Assembly: GCA_030849075.1 (NCBI GenBank)
Contig: JASAOO010003556.1
Location: forward strand, 79,188 to 143,187
Length of the DNA stretch: 64,000 nt
Origin: Zelonia costaricensis
Taxonomy: Eukaryota; Euglenozoa; Kinetoplastea; Trypanosomatida; Trypanosomatidae
Reading direction: 5' to 3'
Made by a program: the position numbers and the translations under genes. The first letter of the stretch is position 1. Each line of letters begins with the position of its first letter. Shown here one piece after another: positions 51,937 to 61,911 of this stretch. The notes under the pieces were generated by a model that did not search any database, was not told the origin of the DNA, and saw nothing but the letters and a program-made list of their open reading frames with translations.

Positions 51937-53815
51937 CCACACGCCTTGCACCAGCGCCGTGCACCCTCTCTTCGCTTCGGCACCTGCTTCCGTGCCCTAC
52001 CACCTTATACCTATCTTCCTTGGTTGTACCGTCACGCCCCCTCCCATTTTTCACCGACGCCGCCCCCCTCCTCCTCCCGGTTCACTTTCAACCCCGCCGC
52101 GGCTTCGACCTCTTCTTTCCCTGTTCTCTCTCGCTCTCCTTCTATCGGCGTGCGCGACGGTGCCGCGCTGTTGCCTTCTCGGGGTTCTCACCCTCTCACC
52201 GACTTACAGCAGTCTCTTTTCCCCATCACACGTTTTTTTTTTTGCTGCTCCGTCCTTGTCCTTCTCTCTCCCTCTTTCTTCGTTTTTTCCCCTTTTCTTG
52301 GCTTTTCTTGGGCTTCTCGTGAGGCTGTTGTGTACCACAGCCCCGCTGAATTGACGATCTCCGCTGTTGCACCAAACAGCAAGAGCACCACGGCCACCAC
52401 CACCACCACAACAAAGAAGGACCAGCGTCCGCTGCGAGAAAGTTTTGTGATTTCGTGCGCTCTCCTGTGAGGATTTCTGGGCCTCGGTGCGCCACCTCCC
52501 TCCCCACAAATCCACGTTCTTTTTTTCTCGCTCTGTCAGCTCCTTTCTCTGCTGCTTCGCAGCTGGGATAGCAACCTGCGGCGCAGACTTGTGTCTGTGT
52601 TGCATCGCCATCGCTGCTTTCTCGTTTTTCTGTTGTCTGTTTGTTTGTTCCGCTTCGCTCGCCACTTCCCCGAACCTCCCACTCCTTTTGTGCAACTTCT
52701 CCGTCTCACTTCCGCTCAGCAACCTCTTCCCCTCTCCCCACTTGGTGTGTACCTTTGACGTGGCTGTTGGCTTGTGCTCCACGTGACCCCCCCTCCTCTC
52801 CCTGCGCATACGTCACTGAGAGCCCCGCTGAGGCGTAGCTGCGCCGCACTTCCCCACCCCTCTTCCCCTTCCTCTCCTTCTCCTCGATCATTGACGTCAC
52901 TTTGGCCCTGCAGCGAGAGCTCCGTAAAACGGCGGCATCCCTGGCGTGAAGCAGAGGCAGACCTCCAAGAAGGAACCAGCAGAGGGAGGACGGGCGTAGG
53001 AAAAAAAGCAGAGTGCATCGTTGCGAAGAGCGGTTAGACCAGAGCACCCTGTGTGTGTGTGTGCGCACGGGCTTTCCCTCTTGTACCCCCTCCAAGGCAA
53101 CTCCTGCGGTTGGCCAGCCTCGATCTTGCCCAGTTTACTCGGCACCTTCTCTGTTTCTTATTTCTCCTTTCCCCCTTTTTCGTTTTGATTCCGGCTCCCC
53201 TCGACCATACTGTTGATCCTTCTGTCGCTTGCGAGCTCTTTGCAGTGCTGTTTTCTGACCTTTTCCCTTTCTCGTCTCCCCAGACCCGCGCGTGACGGAG
53301 CTTCCCCGTGTGTGCGTGCGTGTTTACGAGCCTTCTCGTGGCCGCCACCGCCCACTTCCCCTTCTTCCTGTCTTTTGTTTAGCGTACTCCGGCAACTGTC
53401 TCACCTTCTCCCCTCGCTGCCAACGTCTCCAATCAAAAAAGAAAATCATCAAGCAACCCCCCCCCCCGGCCGCCGCAGCACACACTCACACAGGGAGGCG
53501 TGTGCTGCACGTACGTGTGCGCGCACTGCTGGCCATAGGCCACTTTTGTCCCGTCTCAGGCGGTGCTGTTGGTGCATCTCGATTCCTGCATTGTGTTTTC
53601 TCTTTTCTCGCCACTCGCTTGTCCTGAGTTTTCTGAGTGTTTCTTTTGTGTACGCGGCTTTTATTCTGCTCACCCCCTTTTTTTTTTGCGATTTGCCGTT
53701 GTTGATTTGTTTGTATCTCCTCCTCCACCTGTCAGCCCGTGGGCCTTCTGCTCTTCTCGCCGTATAGAGTCAGACGCACGTCGCTGAAGTTGCTGCGCCG
53801 ACCGAGGCAAGCTCA

Positions 53816-53856
53816 TTTTTTTTTTTTTTTCTTCTTGCGCACCCCGCGCGATTCAG
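53816..53856 (+). promoter_or_regulatory. predicted spliced-leader acceptor for the WD40 gene
   Basis: Fifteen-base T tract plus CTTCTT (53816-53836), then the first AG in GATTCAG at 53855-53856. It gives a leader of about 129 nt before the ATG at 53986. Confidence 0.5.
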
Positions 53857-53985
53857 CGAACGCACCCGCGCACGGAGTAGGGACAGGGCACCGCTGCGAC
53901 AGCTATTACCCTTCTCGACTGGGTGTGAGACCGAGGTGCAAGAGAAGACGCCTCTTGAGCTTGTCGCCGCTGAACCCCACAGAGA

Positions 53986-55662
53986 ATGGGTTGCGGGTCC
54001 TCGTCGGTGCTCAGCGCACGGGACAGGCGCGCGTACCACGGTGTCGCCATCGCGCCGTCTTCGCCACTGCGCGAGACGGCAGCTGGGCTGTCACAGGCTT
54101 CACCGGCGGTCTCGCTACGGGCACCGCGCCGCCCCCACGGCGGCGCAGAGAAGGGCGCACATGACGGCTTTCACTTCGGGGTGAACGAGGCGCTGCAGCG
54201 GCACATGCGCCGTCGCCGGCTGCAGGAGTGGTGCCACAACACCGCCACTGCAGAGCGCCCTCCAGCACGGCGCCCCTCTCTCCCCGCGCCGCGGCACGAC
54301 TACCTGACCGACTTCGGCGCGCACAAGCTGGGCATGGTGGACGAGCTTTCTCAGTGCGTCGCGCTGGGCAGTGAGAAGTCGCTGAGCGTGTCCCTGACGC
54401 CGTCGCTGCCACGCACCCCGCCGAGCTCGCTGACGACCAGCGGCAGCACCGTCAATGGCCAGCAGGCCAGCACCCGCTTCGACCCCATGGCCTCCCTCCG
54501 CCTCTCCGAGGTGTCGGTGGCGCAGTCGCCGCCCGCGTACCTCGCCGGGCGGTCGTGGTGCTCCTTCGTGCAAGCCACCGCCTCCAACGGGGGCGAGTCG
54601 CCGACGCGTGAGCGAGGCCGCCGGCTGCGAGGCTACGCGGTGCGCCACTGCGACTACGGCCACGCGCACCGCACAAGGCTCGTCCTCTTCGCCCTGCAGG
54701 CAGGGGTCATACTGTCCTGCTCCACAACGGAGCGGCACGTGACGGCCTACCACATCTCACTCGGCACGGAGGTCGGGCGGCTGAGCGGCCACGATGACGT
54801 CATCCTCGGCGGCGCGCTGAGCCCTGACTGCACCCTCGTGGCGACGGCGTCGCGCGACGGCACGGCGATTCTCTGGGAGCTGCCGTCGTGCAAGCAGCGC
54901 CGCTCCCTCCCCCACCCACAGCCGGTGCACGCCTGCCGCTTCTCCAACGCCGGGACGGAGGTGGCGACGGCGTGTGCGGACGGGCTGTGCAGAATCTGGA
55001 CATGGAGCGCGCCGGACGTGCTGAACGCGATTGTGTCGCCAGACACTAGCTTTGGCGGCGCACTCAGCTCGCTCGCCTACACCCTGGGGGACACAGCCCT
55101 GGTCGCGGGTGGCGCGGAGAGCACCGTGTACGTCTGGGAGCGTCAGAGCTTCACGTCGGCGGGCACCGCGTTTCGACTGCACCACAGCGCTGTTCTGGCC
55201 ATCGACGCGTCGCGCACGCGGCCAGACGTGGTCATGAGCGCCGACGAGACGGCAGTACTTGTGTGGAACTGCGCGACGCTGGCGGTGCTGCACCGCATCG
55301 ACGTGGCCGTCTGCAGCGCTGTACCTCGGCGGTTGCGTGTAGCGAAGTCGGCCCCAGTGCCACAGGAGCTGTACTGGACCGCAACGCGGATGGTCGACAC
55401 CCGCTTTGGCGTGCTGATTGCGGCGGGTGCGAGCGACAAGTGCCTGCGCATTTTCGACTGCGGTACGCTGTCGCCCACAGCAGCGACGGGGCAAGCAGAC
55501 GGCACGACGCACGCCACCGGCGCAGAGCAGTCGTCGGCCGCGCCAGTGGAGCTGCTCGCGCTGCCCTTCAGCTCCTCGGTGAGCTGCATCGACGGCGGCG
55601 CGCCAACGCGCATCGCCGTCGGCGACACCTGCGGAAACCGCTACATTTTGGACCTCAAGTAA
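53986..55662 (+). CDS. WD40 repeat protein with N-terminal acylation signal
   Basis: Predicted 558 residues. It begins MGCGSSSV: Gly2 and Ser6 fit N-myristoylation, and Cys3 a neighbouring palmitoylation, as in flagellar-membrane proteins of trypanosomatids (inference). Residues ~10-220 are basic and Ser/Pro-rich with a helical patch (ALQRHMRRRRLQEW). From ~225 to the C-terminus come WD40 units, e.g. GRLSGHDDVILGGALSPDCT with TASRDGTAILWEL, then TACADGLCRIWTW, AGGAESTVYVWE, MSADETAVLVWN and GASDKCLRIFDCG, enough for one seven-bladed propeller. Probably a scaffold; partner unknown. Confidence 0.88.
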   Translation: MGCGSSSVLSARDRRAYHGVAIAPSSPLRETAAGLSQASPAVSLRAPRRPHGGAEKGAHDGFHFGVNEALQRHMRRRRLQEWCHNTATAERPPARRPSLPAPRHDYLTDFGAHKLGMVDELSQCVALGSEKSLSVSLTPSLPRTPPSSLTTSGSTVNGQQASTRFDPMASLRLSEVSVAQSPPAYLAGRSWCSFVQATASNGGESPTRERGRRLRGYAVRHCDYGHAHRTRLVLFALQAGVILSCSTTERHVTAYHISLGTEVGRLSGHDDVILGGALSPDCTLVATASRDGTAILWELPSCKQRRSLPHPQPVHACRFSNAGTEVATACADGLCRIWTWSAPDVLNAIVSPDTSFGGALSSLAYTLGDTALVAGGAESTVYVWERQSFTSAGTAFRLHHSAVLAIDASRTRPDVVMSADETAVLVWNCATLAVLHRIDVAVCSAVPRRLRVAKSAPVPQELYWTATRMVDTRFGVLIAAGASDKCLRIFDCGTLSPTAATGQADGTTHATGAEQSSAAPVELLALPFSSSVSCIDGGAPTRIAVGDTCGNRYILDLK

Positions 55663-57642
55663 CCGCCTTCCACCCAGAACGTCTTACTGCCGTGCTAGGT
55701 GCGTCTTGTTTTTGTTTCTCCTTGGTGTGTTTGCACCTCTCGCGCGCCTCGCTTGCAGCGGGTCGGCTCCTTCTTATTTTTGTGCGGCTGCGCGGTGTTG
55801 GGTCTCGGCGATGTGTAGTTCTCCTCCGGCTTATGCCGGCTCCTGTCGCCTCTGCCTTTCCACCACCCGCATCCCAGTACGCAGCGTGACGCTGCTGTCT
55901 GTGCATTGTTCGGCCTCGCTGATATTTGGTTGCTGCTCCTGCGTGATCTTGCGTGTTTTTGTTTTTCAGTGTGCGCTGCGTGGGTGCGCCAGCGTGCTCC
56001 CTCTATCTTTTGTAGCAACCACACCCCTCTCTCCAGCTCCGCAGGTTTCGGCCTCCTCCTTTTTCATCTCTCGCGTGAGCGTGTGCGTGTGGGTGCTCTT
56101 CGTGCGCGTGTCTCTGTGCCGATCCCGAACAGGGATGAGCGTCTCCAGCTCCCGCCTCTCGGCGTCTTTTGTTTGATAGCCCCTACACCTCTGAAGTTGT
56201 GAGGCGATGTGTTTGTGCACGTGTGTGTGTGCGTGTGTTTGCTTGTCGGTGATGAGGTGTGTCCTTGTGTGTTTTGCCCTCTCATGGACAGTGTTTGAAA
56301 AGGTGATGGCGACCACTACGCCCTGTGGGTGCCGTGGCTTTCGGAATCCTGTGTCTGTTTTTTTTTTTTTTTGCTTCTTGACGCTGCCTTTCTCCCCGCG
56401 CTCGACGCTGTTACGGTGCCCAATGCCATCATCACCTTCTTCACCTCGCTCCGCATGCATGTATTTGCTTCTTTTCTGCGCGACTCTGTGTGGGTCTTGT
56501 CGTGCTCCCCGTCTTCCTCTTTCTCTGTCTCTGCGTGCCTGTGTATTTGCGGACCTCTGCGTGGCGGAGCGAGTACGAGCCTTGACGTAGCTGCGTTTCA
56601 GCCCCCCCTTCCCTTGATCGTGTATTGCGTTCGCCCGTGCGCCTCGTGTGGCCCACACCGCAGCAGTCTTTTTTCCTCCTCTCCTGCGCTCCCTTCAACG
56701 GAAAAGAGGACACGAGAGCGTGCTTGACAAACGACTTATCTGCTCCGCCACTGTCCATGTCTCACCCACGGTGACCGCCGCGAATCCTCAGGCTCGCAGC
56801 TACCCCGCACTACTCGCTCGTGCATCCTCCTTATCTTCTCTGTCGAGGCCTACGCCCTGCATCGCGCAAGTGCGTGAGATCTTTAGTTCTTATTTTCTTG
56901 TCTTCTCACCCGCAGCGCGGCGTGCGCCCCCGAGGCCACTCGGCTGGCTTGTGCATAGCGGGGAAGGGCCAAGGCGGTTGCCGTCCATGCGTGTTTTCAC
57001 GTGTGTGTGCGTCCGCAGAGGCGCGCGAGGGCCTTCCCCTCCTCACCCCTCCCCCCCACGCACGGCGTAACAACACAGCCACCGACCGAACTGTGCCGGG
57101 TTTGAGCAGCGGCTCAAAAACGAGGAGGGGGGAAGAGGGGGGGGGGACGACAGCGAAGAAAAAAAGCACCGCGGGGACACACGCGCGTTGTGACGGTGCG
57201 TGTTGTACGCTGTGTTGCCTTTCCAGCAACCCCCTCCGACTCTTCTTCCGGAGGTGCGCGACTGCAGGCTCGTGGAGCGGCAGCCGCTGCTTCCGTGGTG
57301 TGTGGTGTGGGTGCTGAGATTTGTTAAGGAGAGGGCGCCGCTGCGTGTTGCCGCTGTGTGCAAATGCCAGAGCGCTGTTGCAGGCGTTGCTTGCCGCTCT
57401 TCTCTTCTCCCCTTTCGCTTCCTTGTGTTTGTTTGCTGATGTGTGTGTGTGTGTAGGTGCGCATGCTGCACCTCTTATTGCTTCTCTCGACCCTGTCCCT
57501 TGTCGGTGGTCACCTATGCGACCCGTGAGGGTGAGAGTGCTATCAAGCCACCCGTCCACGGTGAGAAGGCTCCGAGCACCTCGGAGGCGGGGGCGTCCCT
57601 GCCCCTCTCCCGAGGTGCGTCGTTTCACCTGGGCTCTCAGCG

Positions 57643-57643
57643 N
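57643..57643. other. single undetermined base (N)
   Basis: One N in the gene-free stretch; affects no supported gene. Confidence 0.98.
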
Positions 57644-59558
57644 GGTGGCGCCGTCTCCGCCCGGCTCGTCCAGCGTGGCGCTCTCCTTCTCTTTGTGCGG
57701 TGACTCGGTCGCTGGTGTAGGGACTCGACAAGACCACGAGCGTTTTGGCCAAATAAGATGGGATCTGCAGCACCGTAAGAGTTCTTCAAGGTTTGTTTTT
57801 CTTGTTTGGGATGGGGGTGTGGGTGGGGAGGGCGCTCGTCTGTGCGCTTGTGTGTGTCTGCCAGCTCGGGGCGTCTGCGTCCCCCCCTCTTCCCTCTCCT
57901 GCACCTTACCTTTTTTGTTTTGCTTCAGGCCAGCGCACCGCCACCGACGTGATCCTCTCTCCCCCTCCCCCGCCACCGTCGGCGTCTTGCGCGCTTGCGT
58001 GCCGACTCGCCTTTCTCTTCTTTCCTTCTTCCTCCCCCCTCGCTGTCGTGTTTCCCCCGGTGTCTCTCTTCGGCTGTGTGTGTGTGTGGTGGGGGGGGGG
58101 AGGGGCTGTGAGAGACGCCAACACTGGGTGGGGAATGCGTGCGCGACTCAGAATGGCACACGGCGCGACACGCAGGCGCCGCTGCCCATCACAGAGCGAG
58201 AGCAACGGCAGCGGGCTCACAGCCGCAAAACAAAAAAAAACTCACAAGAGAACTCTGCGACATCGGCACTGCACTCGCGCTCACACTTATCGTGTGGCCA
58301 GGCCTACGAAGGCGGCGTCCAGCTTGCTTCCACGCATCACGGGGAAGAGCGAGGCACTGGAGATGCGTAAAGCCTGTTCGCGCGGCCACAGATCGCAGTG
58401 CTGCTCTTCTTTCTGTGCGGCAAACCGCCAACCTCTCCCCCTTTTCCGACCTCGGTTCTCCTTGCCCCTTCGGCGAACCCTTTCTTCTTCTTTGTTGGCC
58501 CTTTGGTTCTAACAGTGCCAGGATGTTCTTTGATGTTTCCAGATTGTTGCGCCGCGAGCGACGTGGGTGAGGCCGCCTGCTTCACGTGGAGACTCATCTC
58601 AGCGCTCCTCCAACACACTCTCTCTCCGCACGTTCTTCTTCTCCGTGCGAACAGCACAACCCCAGCAGGACGGCGAATGTTCCTCGACAAGAAGCAGATC
58701 AAGAAGCCAAGGAGAGGGCGAACAGTGAGTCATCTGAACCCACGTCTGGCAGTGCCGCGTCCCTGTGGTACGGGGCTGTGGTATATCAGCTCGTTTGGGA
58801 CACTAACACCCGGCTCCACGGCGGTGTACGCTTTGCTGGCCGCGCGCGCCGGCGTGTGCTGCGCGTTCCGCATCCGCTCTGCCGGTGCCCTTTTTGCGTG
58901 AAAACCCAAACTCTCCACCTTCACTGCCATGCCTCACCGCGGCTACACACAAACCCTTCGCGGGTACGTCGCCTCCGACTCCCGCTCTCACTCTCTCGTG
59001 CCCAACGCGCCACGCATCACGACCCTCACCACCACGCGGACAAAACCAAACAACAACAACGGAGGTCAGCAGCTGCGCCGCCTTTCTTGCATCTCCGAGC
59101 TTCCTCGCCGTCCCCACTTTTCTTTCCTCCACCCCCACTCCACGCCACCTACCACACCCCCTCCGCGCGTGCACATCCAGCGATTCATCCCGCTCCACGG
59201 GTCACTTGCCCTTCGCTTCGGGCATCAGCGTTTTTCCGAACAGCTTCATCCCCAAAGCGCGGCACTTGCATCGCCCCGCCCCCTCTCGCCCCTCGTCTAC
59301 TTCTCAGTCACTCTGACGCGCAGCTTTCATTGAAAAATAAGAAGAAACAAACAACTCTCACTCTCTCTCCCTTCTTGTGGAAACCCAAAGCCACGGCGCT
59401 CCTGTTGCCATCGTTCAACGTGCTCGTGAGGTTCTAGACCGGTTATACCCAGGCCTTGCACTCCAGCGCGACTTGTTGCCGGGATACGTGCATCCGCACT
59501 TCCCGCTTTTCTCGTTGAAACGTCACGCTGGTGAAGCTGCACCGATCGTGGCTCGTGT

Positions 59559-59597
59559 CTGTGTGTGTGTGTGTGTGTGCGTGTGTGTGCGTGTGTG
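59559..59597. repeat. (GT)n microsatellite, interrupted by GC
   Basis: GT dinucleotide run with two C interruptions in the leader/spacer upstream of the CAP-Gly gene. Confidence 0.88.
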
Positions 59598-60576
59598 CGA
59601 CGCCTCGATTCCTTTATATTGCCTCCCGAGCTGCCGAGTCACTGCACTACCTAGCTGCTCCACTCCAGCAGCACGAAAGCTGCAGCTCCCCTCCCCCTCC
59701 CTCCCTCCACCTGCTCACTTCCTATTTCAGCGCAGCGAGGTGCGCTTGACCGGCGGCTAGACGAGGCGTTGCTTCCCTTGTCACGACACCGTTGTACGTG
59801 CTCATATCTTTTTCCCTTCACGATTTTCATCGACGGCGCTTCAAGGCGGCACTGTTCCTTCTGCGCCCATACACACAAAATCCATCAGCGGCCCTACTCA
59901 CGCCTTCTTTCACGATTGTCCACCTACTGTCCTTCTTTGTTTTGTTTCTCGAACTCTCTACGGCTTCCAACGCAGCAGCGTTGTGCGAACACGAGAGAGG
60001 GAGAGAGTGGGCATTAGTGGTGAACGCGTGCCGCTGAACAATCCTGACGGGCATACAAACACACACACGTACCTTTCCGCTTCTTTTTTTTGTGTCCGTC
60101 TCAATCCGCCTTCGCTTCCTCCATCTGTGGAAGTCGCAGGTGCAGCCTGTCTATCTCTTCTTCATCGGTGTCTTCTCGCTCCGCTTCAACTCTTCCTTCA
60201 CTAGACTGTTCTTTGTGCGACTTCTGCTGTTGCCGGCTTCCCGCTCCGCTGCGTCGGTGTGACCCTCCTGTTGCCGCTGCCGACCAACCGCAAGAGCGAC
60301 AGCACGCTCCTTACCGCCGTTGACAAGTTCTCCTTCCTCTCTCCCTCTCCTTTAAAAAAAAAAGCCATTTGCCGGCCTCTCTCATTCCCTTGCTTCTTTT
60401 GTTGTTGCTGCGCGTGCGCAACGCTTTTGTTGTTAAGCCGTACTAAAGAGGTTGACCTGGTAGAGTTCCGCACGTTTCAAGCCTGAAGTACACTGAAGAA
60501 GGCAACGCGTCGAATCAGGGGCCTGAAGTTTGCCACCTCCCGCGAGCGCATCTGTGCGTTTCTGAGTGTTTGTCTT

Positions 60577-60593
60577 GGTTTTTTTTTTTCCAG
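60577..60593 (+). promoter_or_regulatory. predicted spliced-leader acceptor for the CAP-Gly/CRAL-TRIO gene
   Basis: Run of twelve T then CCAG, AG at 60592-60593, 28 nt before the ATG at 60622. Confidence 0.6.
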
Positions 60594-60621
60594 GCAGCGC
60601 GCAACGTGAGATCGCGGCACC

Positions 60622-61911
60622 ATGGCGGCCGCCGTTCCCTTGGCCTTCGACGCTGCGAAGGTGGGCATGCGGGTGCAGGACTACTGGGGCCGCACCGGCA
60701 CGCTGCAGTGGGTCGGCAAGCTCGAGAAGAAGGACAACGCCCCAAACAAGGAAACGGGCAAGTTCTTTGGCGTCGAGTACGACGACGACAGCGCGAACCC
60801 GCTGCGTGGCAACGGCACGTGGAATGGGCGCAAGTACTTTGAGTGCGAGCCGCGCAAGGGCATGCTGGTGAAGGCGGGTGAGGTGTACTCCGAAATCAAC
60901 GGCGAGCGCGTCGCCATGGTGCGGGAGCGCTTCGGTGAGCGGGTGGCGAACTGGCACGACTTCGAGATTGTCAAGTTCTGCATCGCGCGCCGCTTCGAGA
61001 TGGAGAAGGTGTACGAGATGCTCGAGAAGCACCTGCAGTGGCGTGAGGGCTTCCAACCGTGCGCCGACGAGTACTTCCCGCAGACGATCTGCGAGGACTA
61101 CCCGTGCGGCTACACAGGCACGACCGACCACGACGAGAACCTGATCTACTGCGAGCGGCCCAGCAACGCCGGCCACTGCCACCCCTCCGAGTTCGTGCGC
61201 AAGTACACGCTGCCCGTTATCGCGCGGTGGCACGCATCCGTGGTCGAGATGGGCATAGTGCACATGCGCGCCACCGACTACCGCTGCAAGCGCGTCTGCT
61301 ACATCGTCGACCTGCTCAACGTGAACGCCATGACGCGACCCATGATTGGCTTCGCGCAGACGCTGGCGACGGTGGAGCAGGACAACTATCCCGAAAACCT
61401 TGGCCGCGTCTTCATTGTTAACTGCCCGACTTTCTTCCGGTTTGCCTGGAAGCTCGTCAAGATCTTCATCGACGAGCGCACGAACAAGAAGATCAACTTC
61501 TGCGCGCCGGGCAAGGCGGTGGAGGCGATGCTGCAGGTAATGCCGAAGTCGGAGATCCCGAACTTCTGCGGCGGCAATAGCAACAAGTGGATGGAGACGG
61601 CCAACGGCACCATCGGCTCGACGGACCCGAACAAGGTGTACAGGGGCAAGGGCTACAGCCTGCCCAACATGACGGAGGCGGAGCTCAAGGCGATGCAGTC
61701 CGAGGCGGCGCAGAGCGGCAGCCCGGTCGAGAGCTTCCGCGAGGGCGAGACACCGACGGCGACGCAGTCGAGCCCGTCGGAGGGCATTTCAGGCAATCCC
61801 ACCTCGACGACGGGCAGCCCGAATGTGCAAGAGGAGCCCAAGACAAGTCACCAGGCGAGCCCCACCTCCACCAGCGGCAAGAAAAAGGCGGCGGCGCCGT
61901 CGCCCAAGTAG
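60622..61911 (+). CDS. CAP-Gly and CRAL-TRIO (Sec14-like) domain fusion protein
   Basis: Predicted 429 residues. Residues ~12-95 form a CAP-Gly domain (VGMRVQDYWGRTGTLQWVGK, GKFFGVEYDD, NGRKYFECEPRKGMLV). The usual tubulin-tail motif GKNDG is replaced by GNGTWNG, with an insertion before it (EKKDNAPNKET). A helical N-CRAL segment (~115-145, RRFEMEKVYEMLEKHLQW) leads to a CRAL-TRIO/Sec14 lipid-binding domain (~165-320; CYIVDLLNVNAM, YPENLGRVFIVNCPTFFRFAW, FCGGNSN). The last ~75 residues are Ser/Thr/Pro-rich, ending in a Lys/Ala tail. CAP-Gly domains bind microtubule or EB tails and Sec14 domains bind phosphoinositide or other lipids, so a microtubule-membrane link is plausible (inference). Last gene in the window. 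Confidence 0.9.
   Translation: MAAAVPLAFDAAKVGMRVQDYWGRTGTLQWVGKLEKKDNAPNKETGKFFGVEYDDDSANPLRGNGTWNGRKYFECEPRKGMLVKAGEVYSEINGERVAMVRERFGERVANWHDFEIVKFCIARRFEMEKVYEMLEKHLQWREGFQPCADEYFPQTICEDYPCGYTGTTDHDENLIYCERPSNAGHCHPSEFVRKYTLPVIARWHASVVEMGIVHMRATDYRCKRVCYIVDLLNVNAMTRPMIGFAQTLATVEQDNYPENLGRVFIVNCPTFFRFAWKLVKIFIDERTNKKINFCAPGKAVEAMLQVMPKSEIPNFCGGNSNKWMETANGTIGSTDPNKVYRGKGYSLPNMTEAELKAMQSEAAQSGSPVESFREGETPTATQSSPSEGISGNPTSTTGSPNVQEEPKTSHQASPTSTSGKKKAAAPSPK

Larger units (their letters stand above)
49175..53985. other. 4.8-kb gene-free stretch
   Basis: No supported gene between mtEF-G and the WD40 protein. The plus strand is strongly CT-rich, with repeated C/T tracts, a GT run at 49496-49517, a CA run at 51902-51933 and T tracts at 52231-52242, 53679-53688 and 53816-53830. 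Many open frames exist on both strands, but they are Leu/Ser/Pro/Cys or Arg/Lys low complexity. A missing or very diverged small gene or ncRNA cannot be excluded by eye. Confidence 0.6.
55663..60621. other. 5.0-kb gene-free stretch
   Basis: No supported gene between the WD40 and CAP-Gly genes. CT-rich plus strand, GT runs at 56220-56236, 57441-57454 and 59559-59597, T tracts at 56360-56371 and 60580-60589, a G tract at 58092-58100 and one undetermined base at 57643. Open frames are low complexity. As with 49175-53985, a diverged small gene or ncRNA cannot be excluded by eye. Confidence 0.6.

Noticed and set aside
51269..52354. 361-codon plus-strand open frame in the 4.8-kb gap
   Set aside because: Leu/Ser/Pro/Phe composition produced by CT tracts and a CA run; not protein-like.
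56237..56330. TGATGA as a C/D snoRNA C box
   Set aside because: No D box (CTGA) or terminal stem at a suitable distance.
57321..58370. 349-codon plus-strand open frame
   Set aside because: Contains the single N and CT-tract composition; no domain or acceptor support.
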